A stretch of 64,000 nt of DNA from Blattabacterium cuenoti (GTDB taxonomy: Bacteria; Bacteroidota; Bacteroidia; Flavobacteriales; Blattabacteriaceae), in assembly GCF_014251635.1 (NCBI RefSeq), contig NZ_CP059194.1, positions 496,001 through 560,000 of the forward strand, in the 5' to 3' direction. The notes beneath the pieces are model-generated. The model was not told where the DNA came from and made no database searches. It saw only the letters and a list, made by a program, of their open reading frames with translations. A program made the position numbers and the translations under genes. Positions 8,013 to 17,265 of the stretch are shown piece by piece. Each line of letters starts with the position of its first letter. The stretch's first letter is position 1.

Positions 8013-10091
8013 ATGTCCTGCAATATTCTAAAAAAATCTATAAGATATTTAAAAGGATTAAGTTTAAAAAAAACTTACTTATTTAATACTGAATTAAACC
8101 TGTATACATACGAAGATGTACTTTCTTTTTATCCTAAGGGATATATCCATTTATCTACATTAAAAAACATATCAGGATTGTCAAATAATAATCATGATTT
8201 TGTAAGAATACTAGGTAAAATCACTAAGGTTGAAGAAATAAACTATAAAAGTAAAAAAGGGAAAATGTTAATAGGACGTCTGGAAGACGATACGGGTTCT
8301 ATTGAGTTAGTTTGGTTTCAAAAAAATAATTTTATAAGAAATATCACAAAAAATATTACAGTAATAGTTTCTGGAAGAGTTAAATATTTTCAAAAAAAAA
8401 TTCAAATCATTCATCCAAACATTGAAGAATTTTCTTCTTCAGTAAAGAATTATTCGATATATCCTGTATATCATATTACTAAAAATTTAAAAGAAGAAGG
8501 AATAAATAATTTTTTTATGATCAATTTATTACAAAATATCATAAAAGAGTTAAAAAATAATATAAATGAGTTTTTTTTTAAAGATTTTCTTAATATTAAT
8601 AAAAAATTAATGTCAAGAAAAAAAGCCTTAATTCAAATTCATTTTCCAGAGTCTTTAGATTCCTTATTACAAGCACAATATTCTTTAAAATTTGAAGAGT
8701 TATTTATATTGAAATTATTTTTTTTATCGAAAAAAAAAATAGCACATAGTTCTCCTTTTACGAAATTAGGTAAGAATTTTTATAATTTTTACAAATATTT
8801 TCTCCCCTTCACTCTAACAGGAGAGCAAAAAAAAGTCTTCAAAGAAATATGGAACGATTTGAAAAAACCTACTCAAATGAATCGATTATTACAAGGAGAA
8901 GTAGGATGTGGGAAAACTATCATAGCTATGTTATCAATGCTTGTGGCTTTAGATAACGGTTTTCAATCTTGCTTGATGGCTCCTACTGAAGTTTTAGCAA
9001 TACAGCATTATTATTATATAAGGAAAATGTTTTCAAAAATTGGAATTAAAATAGCCTTATTGACAAGTTCTATTTCTAATTCTAGACGAAAGTCTCTCTA
9101 TTATGAAATATTAACAGGAAAAGTCTCTATTGTAATAGGAACACATTCTTTAATTCAAGAAAAAGTTCAATTTCGAAATCTTGGATTAGCAATAATAGAT
9201 GAAGAACAACGTTTTGGAGTAGAACAAAGAGATAAAATTTGGCAAAAAGATGATCATCTTCCTCATATTTTAATTATGACTGCTACTCCTATTCCTAGAA
9301 CCTTAGCAAAAATTATTTACCATGATTTAAATATTTCTATTATAAAAAAATTGCCTTTAGGGAGAAAACCTATTAAAACTATTCATTTTTGGAATAAAAA
9401 TAGAGATCAAGCTTTTAAAATCGTTAAAGATCAAATTTTTATAGGGAGGCAAGTTTATATTATATATCCCACTATAAATACTTCTTTAAAGTATAAAAAT
9501 TTAATGAAAGGATATCAGGAAATTAAAGAGAAATTTAAAAATTTGGAAAATGAAATTGGAATTTTACATGGTGAAATGAATTTTCAAGAAAAAAATATAC
9601 AAATTAACCGATTTTTACGTGGAAAAACTAAAATTCTAATAGCAACTACAGTTATAGAAGTAGGAGTAAACGTCCCGAATGCATCAGTTATTTTAATAGA
9701 AAATGCAGATTTTTTCGGATTATCTCAATTGCATCAATTAAGAGGAAGAGTAGGAAGAGGGGGGCATCAAAGTTATTGTATTCTTATTACCGATCAGAAA
9801 ATTAGTGTAGAAGGGGTTTTTAGGATCAAAAAAATGTGTGAAACAAATAAAGGATTAGAAATAGCGAAAGAAGATCTAAAACTACGTGGTGGTGGAGATT
9901 TAATAGGAACTAAACAAAGTGGAAAAAATTATTTACGTATTGTAAATCTGATCAAAGATCATAAGTTAATAAAAGAAGTTTTTCCAATTGCTAAAATTTT
10001 TTTTCAAAAAAATCCTAATTTTTTTAGAAACACAAAAAATATTTTTTTTGAATACTACAAAAATAAATGGAAAATTTATAAATATAAATGA
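8013..10091 (+). CDS. recG: ATP-dependent DNA helicase RecG
   Basis: Superfamily 2 helicase that remodels stalled replication forks and branched DNA. The N-terminal wedge domain is an OB-fold region (about residues 60-140). The helicase core has Walker A QGEVGCGKT near residues 294-302, a DEEQRFG Walker B variant, MTATPIPRTLA (motif III), and the C-terminal LRGRVGRGGHQSYC motif VI. At 692 residues it is full length. It ends with UGA, showing UGA is a stop in this genome. The UvrD-family gene starts 8 bp later, so the two repair helicases are likely co-expressed. Confidence 0.96.
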   Translation: MSCNILKKSIRYLKGLSLKKTYLFNTELNLYTYEDVLSFYPKGYIHLSTLKNISGLSNNNHDFVRILGKITKVEEINYKSKKGKMLIGRLEDDTGSIELVWFQKNNFIRNITKNITVIVSGRVKYFQKKIQIIHPNIEEFSSSVKNYSIYPVYHITKNLKEEGINNFFMINLLQNIIKELKNNINEFFFKDFLNINKKLMSRKKALIQIHFPESLDSLLQAQYSLKFEELFILKLFFLSKKKIAHSSPFTKLGKNFYNFYKYFLPFTLTGEQKKVFKEIWNDLKKPTQMNRLLQGEVGCGKTIIAMLSMLVALDNGFQSCLMAPTEVLAIQHYYYIRKMFSKIGIKIALLTSSISNSRRKSLYYEILTGKVSIVIGTHSLIQEKVQFRNLGLAIIDEEQRFGVEQRDKIWQKDDHLPHILIMTATPIPRTLAKIIYHDLNISIIKKLPLGRKPIKTIHFWNKNRDQAFKIVKDQIFIGRQVYIIYPTINTSLKYKNLMKGYQEIKEKFKNLENEIGILHGEMNFQEKNIQINRFLRGKTKILIATTVIEVGVNVPNASVILIENADFFGLSQLHQLRGRVGRGGHQSYCILITDQKISVEGVFRIKKMCETNKGLEIAKEDLKLRGGGDLIGTKQSGKNYLRIVNLIKDHKLIKEVFPIAKIFFQKNPNFFRNTKNIFFEYYKNKWKIYKYK

Positions 10092-10099
10092 GTAAATAG

Positions 10100-12235
10100 A
10101 TGAATTCACTGAATAGTTCTCAACGAGAAATTATAGAAACTATTAATGGTCCTATACTGGTTATTGCTGGAGCAGGATCAGGAAAAACTCGTGTTATTAC
10201 ACACCGTATTGTTCATATGATTCAAAATATAGGAATATCTTCTTCTGATATATTAGCTTTGACTTTTACCAAAAAAGCTGCTAAAGAAATGAAAACCCGT
10301 ATTTTTAACATGATGATGAATCATACAGATTTTGATCAAATAACTTTAGGAACTTTTCATTCTGTATTTTCCAGCATTTTAAGAAAGGAATCTCATTGGT
10401 TAGGATTAAAATCAAATTATACTATTTATGATCATAAAGATTCAGAAAATGTTATCAAACAAATATTAAAAGAAATCAACATAGATATATCCTTAAATTA
10501 TAAAGAGATAAGAAAGAGAATTTCTGAATATAAAAATAATTTATATTTATATAATAATAAAAAATATAAAGATAAAAAATTAGAATTTTTTCCCAAAATA
10601 TATAAATCTTATACAAAACGTTGTTTTCAAGCAAATGCGTTAGATTTTGATGATATCTTACTTTATACCAATCATTTATTTTTTTATTTTCCAAACGTTC
10701 TTAAAACGTATCAAAAAAAATTTAAATATATATTAATTGATGAATATCAAGATACTAATTTATCTCAATATACGATCATAAAGAATCTAGTTTCTCAACA
10801 TAAAAATCTTTTTGTAGTAGGAGATGACGCTCAAAGTATTTATGCTTTTCGTGGAGCTAATATTTCAAATATTTTGAATTTTAATCTTGATTATAATAAT
10901 GCTAAAATTTTTAGACTCGAACAAAATTATCGTTCTACTAACCATATAGTGCAAGCCTCTAATAGCATTATTTCTTTTAATAAAAATCAAATTTTTAAAA
11001 AAATATGGACAAATAATGAAAAAGGAGAAAAAATAAAAATATATTGCGCTTCTTCTGATCTAGAAGAAGCGCAATATATTGCTTCTTATATTCTTTCAAT
11101 AAAAAAGAAAACAAACTTACGATACGAAAATTTCGCTATTCTTTACAGAGCGAATATACAATCACATATTATCGAGTATTCACTAAGAAAAAAAAATATT
11201 CCATATCATATATATGGATCTATTTCATTCGAAAAACGAAAAAAGATTAGAGATTTTCTAGCTTATCTTAGAGTTATTGTGAATTCAAATGATGAAGAAT
11301 CTTTATTGCGAATTATAAAAAAGAAAAACCAAAGAATCGTAAAAAATATATTAAGTTTATCTAAAAAAAAAGAGACTACAGTTTATAATATAATAAAAAA
11401 TATTAAAGATTATCAATGTTTATTAAAAATAAGTAATAAAACAAAAAATAATTTTACAAGTTTAATTTTTACAATAGAAAAATTACGTGTAGAACAAAAT
11501 AATGCATATATAATAGCAAAAAAAGTGATAAATCTTTTGTTAGAAGAAAACGATGATAATAAAAATGAAGATTTACAATACATACTTGATTATATATCTC
11601 AATATGTTAAAGAACAAGAAAAATTAAAAAAGAATGGAGATACAAGTTTGCTTGGTTTTTTACAATGTTTTTATTTGGAAATTGATGAAGATATCAATCA
11701 TAAAAAAAATGAAAAAGATAAAGTTTCATTAATGACAGTTCATTTATCCAAAGGATTAGAATTTTCCATTGTTTTTATCGTAGGATTAGAAGAAAATTTG
11801 TTTCCATCAAAATCTAGTTTTGAAAATCAGTTCAAAATAGAGGAAGAACGTCGTTTATTTTATGTTGCCTTGACTCGAGCTCAAAAAAAAGCAGTTCTAA
11901 CTTATGCAAAATATAGATTTATATGGGGAGAAAAAAAAAAAAATATTCCTAGTCGTTTTATTAATGAACTTAATCAAAGTTTTATTGATATAGAAAATCA
12001 TAAATCAGAAAAATCAGAAAAAGATAAAATTAATTCTTTGAATCATTTTAATCATGAACATGAATATTCTAAACATTTAGAAATTCAAAAAGGAACAAAA
12101 GTTTTTCATAAAAATTTTGGAGCAGGAACCATTGTAGAATTACAAAATAAGAATCAAATAGCTTTAATAAAATTTCAAAAATCGGGAGAAAAAAGAATTT
12201 TTTTAAAATTAGATAAACTTGTTATTTACTCATAA
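10100..12235 (+). CDS. uvrD: UvrD/PcrA-family DNA helicase
   Basis: Superfamily 1A 3'-5' helicase for nucleotide-excision and mismatch repair and replication. Motifs in order: Q-motif region LNSSQREII, Walker A GAGSGKT (residues 24-30), LTFTKKAAKEM, Walker B DEYQDTN, GDDAQSIYAFRGA, QNYRST, LMTVHLSKGLEF and VALTRAQ. The last 50 residues (FHKNFGAGTIVEL) form the Tudor-like C-terminal domain seen in PcrA. At 711 residues it is close to full length. A run of 13 A at 11931-11943 lies inside the frame near the end of the helicase core and could promote slippage. PcrA versus UvrD naming is not resolved. Confidence 0.95.
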   Translation: MNSLNSSQREIIETINGPILVIAGAGSGKTRVITHRIVHMIQNIGISSSDILALTFTKKAAKEMKTRIFNMMMNHTDFDQITLGTFHSVFSSILRKESHWLGLKSNYTIYDHKDSENVIKQILKEINIDISLNYKEIRKRISEYKNNLYLYNNKKYKDKKLEFFPKIYKSYTKRCFQANALDFDDILLYTNHLFFYFPNVLKTYQKKFKYILIDEYQDTNLSQYTIIKNLVSQHKNLFVVGDDAQSIYAFRGANISNILNFNLDYNNAKIFRLEQNYRSTNHIVQASNSIISFNKNQIFKKIWTNNEKGEKIKIYCASSDLEEAQYIASYILSIKKKTNLRYENFAILYRANIQSHIIEYSLRKKNIPYHIYGSISFEKRKKIRDFLAYLRVIVNSNDEESLLRIIKKKNQRIVKNILSLSKKKETTVYNIIKNIKDYQCLLKISNKTKNNFTSLIFTIEKLRVEQNNAYIIAKKVINLLLEENDDNKNEDLQYILDYISQYVKEQEKLKKNGDTSLLGFLQCFYLEIDEDINHKKNEKDKVSLMTVHLSKGLEFSIVFIVGLEENLFPSKSSFENQFKIEEERRLFYVALTRAQKKAVLTYAKYRFIWGEKKKNIPSRFINELNQSFIDIENHKSEKSEKDKINSLNHFNHEHEYSKHLEIQKGTKVFHKNFGAGTIVELQNKNQIALIKFQKSGEKRIFLKLDKLVIYS

Positions 12236-12244
12236 CAAAAATTT

Positions 12245-13252
12245 ATGGATGATTCAAAAAAAATTAAATTTAATTTTTATTTTCAGAAAATAATTTGTTT
12301 TGTAGCGATTATTTTCTTTTTCATTAAATTAATTACTTGGCATATTACTTCTTCACTTTCTATATTTAGTGATGCCATGGAAAGTTTAATTAATATCATT
12401 AGTGGCTTTATTGGATTATGTAGTCTTTATATATCATCTTTGCCTAAAGATCAAAATCATCCATACGGACATGGAAAAATAGAATTTATATCAACGGCTA
12501 TAGAAGGGGTTTTAATTTCTATAGTAGGAATTACTATTTTTATAAATACTTTTATACGTATTAAATATAACATGCATGGAATTCTTTTATCTAGATTAGA
12601 TTATGGTGTACTTTTAATGTCATTTACTGGAATTATTAATTACTTATTAGGGTTTTTAGCTTGTAAGATCGGACATAAAAATGGAGCTTTAACATTAATA
12701 GCTAGTGGAAAACATCTTCAAATAGATACCTATTCTACTTTTGGTATAGTTGTAGGATTAATTTTGTTGAATATCACCAAATGTACATGGATAGATCCTA
12801 TTATTTCTATTATTTTTTCTTCCGCAATTTTGTATACAGGATTTAAATTATTGAGGAATGCTACAGCTGGAATTATGGATGAATCTGATAAAAAACTTTT
12901 AAAAAAATTATCTTTTTACCTTAACGAAAAAAGAGATGTGCATTGGATCGATCTTCATCATTTAAAAATCATTAAATATGGTAGCGCATTACATATAGAT
13001 TGTCATCTAATTGTTCCATGGTATTTTAATATAAAAGAAGCGAATCAAGAAGTAAAAAAGTTAACTCAACTAACCAAAAATGAATTTGGATATAAAGTAG
13101 AACTATCTGTTCACGTAGAAGCTTGCTCTAACGATCATTGTGCATTTTGTTCTAATCATTCTTGTCAAGTAAGAAAAAACCTTTTTCAAAAAAAAATTCT
13201 TTGGACTTTAGATAAAACGTCTTATTATAACAACAATAAAACTAAACTTTAA
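12245..13252 (+). CDS. Cation diffusion facilitator (Zn/Fe/Mn efflux)
   Basis: Proton-coupled divalent-metal exporter of the CDF family. Several hydrophobic segments are visible in residues 13-205. The TM2 metal-site region reads SDAMESLIN, the loop after it has the family motif HPYGHGK, and TM5 carries HxxxD in SGKHLQIDTYS. The cytoplasmic domain follows (from about residue 215) with HHLKIIKYGSALHIDCHL. The C-terminus has a Cys/His cluster (CSNDHCAFCSNHSC), a tail common in Bacteroidota members and a possible metal sensor. It begins 9 bp after the helicase. The substrate metal cannot be assigned from sequence. Confidence 0.9.
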   Translation: MDDSKKIKFNFYFQKIICFVAIIFFFIKLITWHITSSLSIFSDAMESLINIISGFIGLCSLYISSLPKDQNHPYGHGKIEFISTAIEGVLISIVGITIFINTFIRIKYNMHGILLSRLDYGVLLMSFTGIINYLLGFLACKIGHKNGALTLIASGKHLQIDTYSTFGIVVGLILLNITKCTWIDPIISIIFSSAILYTGFKLLRNATAGIMDESDKKLLKKLSFYLNEKRDVHWIDLHHLKIIKYGSALHIDCHLIVPWYFNIKEANQEVKKLTQLTKNEFGYKVELSVHVEACSNDHCAFCSNHSCQVRKNLFQKKILWTLDKTSYYNNNKTKL

Positions 13253-13261
13253 ATATATATT

Positions 13262-13879
13262 ATGGAATACAACACTAATCGTTTCAAATTGGTGATCCCA
13301 GAATATGGGAGAAATATTCATAAAATGATAGACTACGCCATACAAATAAAAAACAGAAAAAAAAGAAATCGTTGTGCATGGGGGATTATTAAATTAATGA
13401 CGGGTTCTATTCATCCTAAGTTTCACAAATCGATTCCTTATTTTCAACATAAATTATGGAATCAATTATTTATTATGTCTAAATATCAATTAGATATTGA
13501 TACTCCTTTTCCTAAACCAAACACAAAAGAAAACTACAAAATAAGTTTCTGTAACAAAAAAGTCGTGTATCCTGAATATTTAACTAATTTTAGATATTAT
13601 GGAAAAATAATAAGAAATATGATCCATGTAGCAATACGTTGTAAAGATACGCAAAAAAAGGAAGGGTTGTTTTATGCTATTGCTAATACAATGAAAAAAA
13701 ACTACTTAAGATGGAATAAAAATATGGTGGAAGATTACGTCATATTTAAAGATTTAAAAAAACTTTCAAAAGGAAAAATATGTTTAATGAAAAATACAGA
13801 TCCATTATTACAATGTTCTAAAATTTTAAAAAGTAAAAAAAAATTACTAAAAAATAGTAAAGTTAGTTTTAAATCATAA
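13262..13879 (+). CDS. DUF4290 domain protein
   Basis: Conserved Bacteroidota protein of unknown function, recognised by its N-terminal MEYNTNRFKLVIPEYGR and the central CAWGIIKLMTG and HKLWNQLFIMS segments. A second similar region follows (YYGKIIRNMIHVAIRC), suggesting two related halves. The length of 205 residues is about usual. The protein is very basic towards its C-terminus (lysine-rich from about residue 160) and has no signal peptide or membrane helix. It sits 2 bp before murA, and this pairing recurs in Flavobacteriales, so a link with envelope synthesis is possible but unproven. Confidence 0.85.
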   Translation: MEYNTNRFKLVIPEYGRNIHKMIDYAIQIKNRKKRNRCAWGIIKLMTGSIHPKFHKSIPYFQHKLWNQLFIMSKYQLDIDTPFPKPNTKENYKISFCNKKVVYPEYLTNFRYYGKIIRNMIHVAIRCKDTQKKEGLFYAIANTMKKNYLRWNKNMVEDYVIFKDLKKLSKGKICLMKNTDPLLQCSKILKSKKKLLKNSKVSFKS

Positions 13880-13881
13880 CA

Positions 13882-15201
13882 ATGGGGATTTTCAAAATAA
13901 AAGGAGGTTTCTCTTTAAAAGGAGAAATTCAACCGCAAGGAGCTAAAAATGAATCTTTGCAGGTATTATGTGCCGTATTACTCACTTCAGAAAAATTGAG
14001 AATTAAAAATATTCCAGAAATAGGAGACGTTAAATGTTTAATGCAAATTCTTAAAGAATTAGGAGTTTTAGTAAAAAAAAATGGAATTGGAGATTATACT
14101 TTTCAAGCAAAAAATATAAACATTGAATATTTGAATACGAAAAGATTTCATGAATATGGAAAATCCATCAGAGGATCAATTATGATTGCAGGACCTTTGC
14201 TCGCTAGATTTGGAAAAGTTTGTATTCCGATTCCCGGAGGAGATAGGATAGGTAGACGACGTTTAGATGCTCACTTGACAGGATTCAAATTATTAGGAAG
14301 TAATATACATTATCATAATGATTCCCAATATTTTGATTTACAAATAATAAATAAAAACAATTTAACTGGAGAGTATATTTTAATGGAAGAAGCTTCTATT
14401 ACGGGAACAGCTAATATCATTATGGCGGCCACTTTAGCTAAAGGAAAAACTACTATTTATAATGCTGCTTGTGAGCCTTATATTCAACAATTATGCAAAT
14501 TGTTAAATAAAATGGGAGCGAAAATTAAAGGAATAGGATCTAATTTAATTAATGTAATTGGAGTTAAAGAACTAGGTGGATGTGACGAGCATACTATATT
14601 ACCTGATGTAGTAGAAATAGGCAGTTGGATAGGGTTAGCTGCTATTACTTGTTCTGAAATTAGAATTAAAAATGTTAGTTGGAAAAATTTGGGAATTGTT
14701 CCTAAAACATTTCAGAAAATGGGGATCAAATTAGAAAAGGAAAAAGATAATATTTATATTCCATCACAAAAATCTTATCAAATCAAAAAATCATTTAACA
14801 ATGCAATATTGACAATATCTGATGCTCCATGGCCTGGATTAACTCCAGATTTATTAAGCATTTTAACTGTAGTAGCGACTCAAGCTAAAGGAAGTGTTTT
14901 AATTCATCAGAAAATGTTTGAAAGTAGATTATTTTTTGTAGATAAACTTATAGAAATGGGAGCTCAAATCATATTATGTGACCCTCATAGGGCTACTGTT
15001 ATAGGACTTAATCACAAATCTTCCCTAAGAGGAGCGATATTAAATTCTCCAGATATAAGAGCGGGAATTTCACTGCTTATAGCAGCTCTTTCGGCTAAAG
15101 GCACCAGTATTATTAAAAATATAGAACAAATAGATAGAGGATATGAAAATATAGATAAGAGATTACGTTTTTTAGGGGCAAATATTCTAAGAATGAAATG
15201 A
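13882..15201 (+). CDS. murA: UDP-GlcNAc 1-carboxyvinyltransferase (MurA)
   Basis: First committed step of peptidoglycan synthesis: transfers enolpyruvate from PEP to UDP-GlcNAc. Lys22-Asn23 in GAKNESLQ and DIRAGISLLIAAL near the C-terminus are the expected active-site segments. The loop that carries Cys115 in E. coli reads PGGDRIGRRRLDAHL, with Asp121 (codon 14242-14244) replacing the Cys. Natural Cys-to-Asp forms in other bacteria are active and insensitive to fosfomycin. At 439 residues it is full length. Together with the GlmU-like protein, Ddl and MurF in this window, it shows that cell-wall precursor synthesis is retained. Confidence 0.97.
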   Translation: MGIFKIKGGFSLKGEIQPQGAKNESLQVLCAVLLTSEKLRIKNIPEIGDVKCLMQILKELGVLVKKNGIGDYTFQAKNINIEYLNTKRFHEYGKSIRGSIMIAGPLLARFGKVCIPIPGGDRIGRRRLDAHLTGFKLLGSNIHYHNDSQYFDLQIINKNNLTGEYILMEEASITGTANIIMAATLAKGKTTIYNAACEPYIQQLCKLLNKMGAKIKGIGSNLINVIGVKELGGCDEHTILPDVVEIGSWIGLAAITCSEIRIKNVSWKNLGIVPKTFQKMGIKLEKEKDNIYIPSQKSYQIKKSFNNAILTISDAPWPGLTPDLLSILTVVATQAKGSVLIHQKMFESRLFFVDKLIEMGAQIILCDPHRATVIGLNHKSSLRGAILNSPDIRAGISLLIAALSAKGTSIIKNIEQIDRGYENIDKRLRFLGANILRMK

Positions 15202-15458
15202 TATTTTACCTTATCAACTTTAATTATTTTCCTATCATATCAATTCAATTAATTTATAAATAAATAAGTGAAATAAAAATACAAAAATTCGTAATTTTAA
15301 TTTGATCAAAATCAATATATTTTTTTATTTAATGTTTTTAAATAAAAATGAGGTATTTTTTTCATATTATGTTTTATTTCAAAACCATATAACTTTATAT
15401 GTCATCTAAATAGATAAATTGAATGAAAAAGATCAGAAAAAAATAATAATGAAAAATT
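15202..15458. other. Intergenic region murA-greA, 257 bp
   Basis: The largest gap between genes in the window. No ORF of note and no RNA gene fold were recognised. It contains an inverted repeat at 15322-15348 and a short palindrome TTTGATCAAA at 15301-15310. No clean TAnnTTTG box was found upstream of greA. It may hold the greA promoter or be eroded former coding sequence. Confidence 0.6.
15322..15348. repeat. AT-only inverted repeat, 10-bp arms
   Basis: Arms TTTTTATTTA (15322-15331) and TAAATAAAAA (15339-15348) are perfect complements around a 7-base loop. The stem has no G or C, so it would be a weak terminator. In so AT-rich a genome chance occurrence is plausible. Confidence 0.4.
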
Positions 15459-15941
15459 ATGGAAAAATTTGAATATATAACTAAAAAAGGATTAGAAAAA
15501 TTACAAAAAGAAATAGAAAGACTAGAAAACATAGAACGTCCGAAAATATCCATGCAAATAGCAGAAGCTAGAGATAAAGGGGACTTATCAGAAAATGCTG
15601 AGTATGATGCAATAAAAGAGGCTCAAGGCTTTTTAGAAATGAATATAGCTAAGTTAAAAAAAAAACTATCTAACGCACGTATCATAGATGGATCACAAAT
15701 TAATAGAACTAGAGTTTCTATTCTTTCTACAGTAAGAGTTAAAAATTTAACTAATGGAAGAGAACAAATATATACTTTAGTTCCAGAGGGTGAAGCTGAC
15801 TTAAAATCAGGAAAAATATCTATAAATACTCCTATATCAACAGGATTACTTGGAAAACAAGTCGGACAAATAGCCCATATTAAATTGCCTAATAAAATGA
15901 TACTTGATTATGAAATTTTAGAAATAGCATTTAGTGAATAA
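15459..15941 (+). CDS. greA: Transcription elongation factor GreA
   Basis: Rescues backtracked RNA polymerase by stimulating transcript cleavage. The N-terminal coiled coil (residues 1-75) contains the tip motif with the acidic pair in ARDKGDLSENAEYDAIKEAQ. The C-terminal FKBP-like domain follows, with the PEGEADLKSGKISINTPI segment. At 160 residues it is normal. Its last bases overlap the HIT gene, whose GTG start lies 8 bp inside the greA end, so the two are translationally linked. Confidence 0.97.
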   Translation: MEKFEYITKKGLEKLQKEIERLENIERPKISMQIAEARDKGDLSENAEYDAIKEAQGFLEMNIAKLKKKLSNARIIDGSQINRTRVSILSTVRVKNLTNGREQIYTLVPEGEADLKSGKISINTPISTGLLGKQVGQIAHIKLPNKMILDYEILEIAFSE

Positions 15942-16362
15942 TATAAATATATTTCAAAAAATAATTAATAATGAAATTCTAGCTTATAAAGTAGCGGAAA
16001 GTTCTGATCATTTAGCTTTTTTAGATATTTATCCTATAAAAATAGGGCATACTTTGGTAATTCCAAAAAAAAGTAATAGAGATAAAATTTTTTCTCTATC
16101 GGAAGAAGAATTTATCTCTATTATGTCTTTTACAAAAAAAATAGCGATAGGTATAGAAAAAATCATACCTTGCAATCGCGTAGGTATGTTTGTCATGGGG
16201 TTTGAAATTCCTCATGTCCATATTCATTTAATTCCTATGGATAAAGAAAGTGATGGAAATTTTTCCAAAAAAAGAATGGTTTTATCTTCAAAAAATTTTC
16301 AAATTTTGTCTAAAAAAATAAAAAAATCTATTCAAAAAAATATCAATGAAAATTATCATTGA
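15934..16362 (+). CDS. HIT-family nucleotide-binding protein
   Basis: Histidine-triad hydrolase of the Hint/HinT branch, which cleaves adenosine phosphoramidates; the in vivo substrate is uncertain. The triad HVHIHLIPM is at about residues 94-102, preceded by NRVGMFVMGFEIPH, and the N-terminal FQKIINNEILAYKVAE is typical. The start is a GTG at 15934 overlapping the greA stop; no upstream or nearby ATG would keep the conserved N-terminus. The following convergent coaX stop is 3 bp away. Confidence 0.93.
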   Translation: MNNINIFQKIINNEILAYKVAESSDHLAFLDIYPIKIGHTLVIPKKSNRDKIFSLSEEEFISIMSFTKKIAIGIEKIIPCNRVGMFVMGFEIPHVHIHLIPMDKESDGNFSKKRMVLSSKNFQILSKKIKKSIQKNINENYH

Positions 16363-16365
16363 TAT

Positions 16366-17139
16366 TTAATGATTCCAATGAAATAGGATCTTTAACCCTT
16401 TTATTGTATGTAGTTTATCTTTTATATGAATTTTTTTTGTTAAAGGTGCATATATGTGAGAAAGACCTCCGGTCGCAATAACAAAACAATTCGTTTTTAA
16501 TTCTTGATTGACTCTATTAATCAACCCTTCAACCATACTTAAATATCCATAGATAATTCCACTTTGAATACATGTTTCTGTGTACTTCCCCAATATTTTA
16601 GGAGGTTTTTTCAATTCGATTTGTGATAATTGAGCAGTATTTCCAATCAACGCTGTTAAAGAACTATTGATTCCGGGAGCAATAATAACACCTTGAAGAT
16701 TCCCATATTTATCTATACAGGTTAAACTTAATGCAGTCCCAAAATCCACTACTAAAGTGGAGGTATGATTGTTTTTGTATAATGTGTATGCAGCTATAGC
16801 GTTAGCATACAGATCTGTACCTAACTGATGAGAATCATGTTTTATAGGAGAAGGAGAATTTCTATCAACTATAATAGCTTTTATTTTATGTATTTCATAT
16901 AAAGATTGTTCCACGATATTTGTGAGAGGAGGGACGACTGATCCAATAACAATGTTTTGTATAAATTCTGAAAGAATCCCATATTGTTGATATATACTTC
17001 TAAATAACAAAATATATTCATCCAGCGATCTATGTGGATTGCTATTAATAATCCAGGAATAATTACATTCTAAATTATAATTATTATCAAATAGTCCAAA
17101 ACGAAGACTGGAATTTCCAATGTTTATTGTTAACAACAT
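16366..17139 (-). CDS. coaX: Type III pantothenate kinase
   Basis: Phosphorylates pantothenate in the first step of coenzyme A synthesis; this form is insensitive to CoA feedback. ASKHA-fold phosphate motifs are visible at NIGNSSLRFGLFD (residues 6-18) and VVDFGTALSLTCID, with GVIIAPGINSS and the C-terminal ATGGLSH adenosine segment. At 257 residues it is full length. It is divergent from the alpha/beta hydrolase with 126 bp between starts. In free-living Flavobacteriales coaX often neighbours lptC and the hemolysin-like gene; here those are far away, near 63 kb. Confidence 0.95.
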   Translation of the reverse strand: MLLTINIGNSSLRFGLFDNNYNLECNYSWIINSNPHRSLDEYILLFRSIYQQYGILSEFIQNIVIGSVVPPLTNIVEQSLYEIHKIKAIIVDRNSPSPIKHDSHQLGTDLYANAIAAYTLYKNNHTSTLVVDFGTALSLTCIDKYGNLQGVIIAPGINSSLTALIGNTAQLSQIELKKPPKILGKYTETCIQSGIIYGYLSMVEGLINRVNQELKTNCFVIATGGLSHIYAPLTKKIHIKDKLHTIKGLKILFHWNH

Positions 17140-17265
17140 GATTTATTCCATTTTTGGAAAAATGCATTTTGAATTAGAAAATTGTTTTTTTTTCAATTTC
17201 ATACATATTCATATAATTTCATAAAAGTATATTTTATTTTGTAGTATTGTATTAATTATTAATAT

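Noticed and set aside
17150-17165. Short palindrome CATTTTTGGAAAAATG between coaX and the hydrolase
   Set aside because: Arms of only seven A/T-rich bases; expected by chance in this composition.
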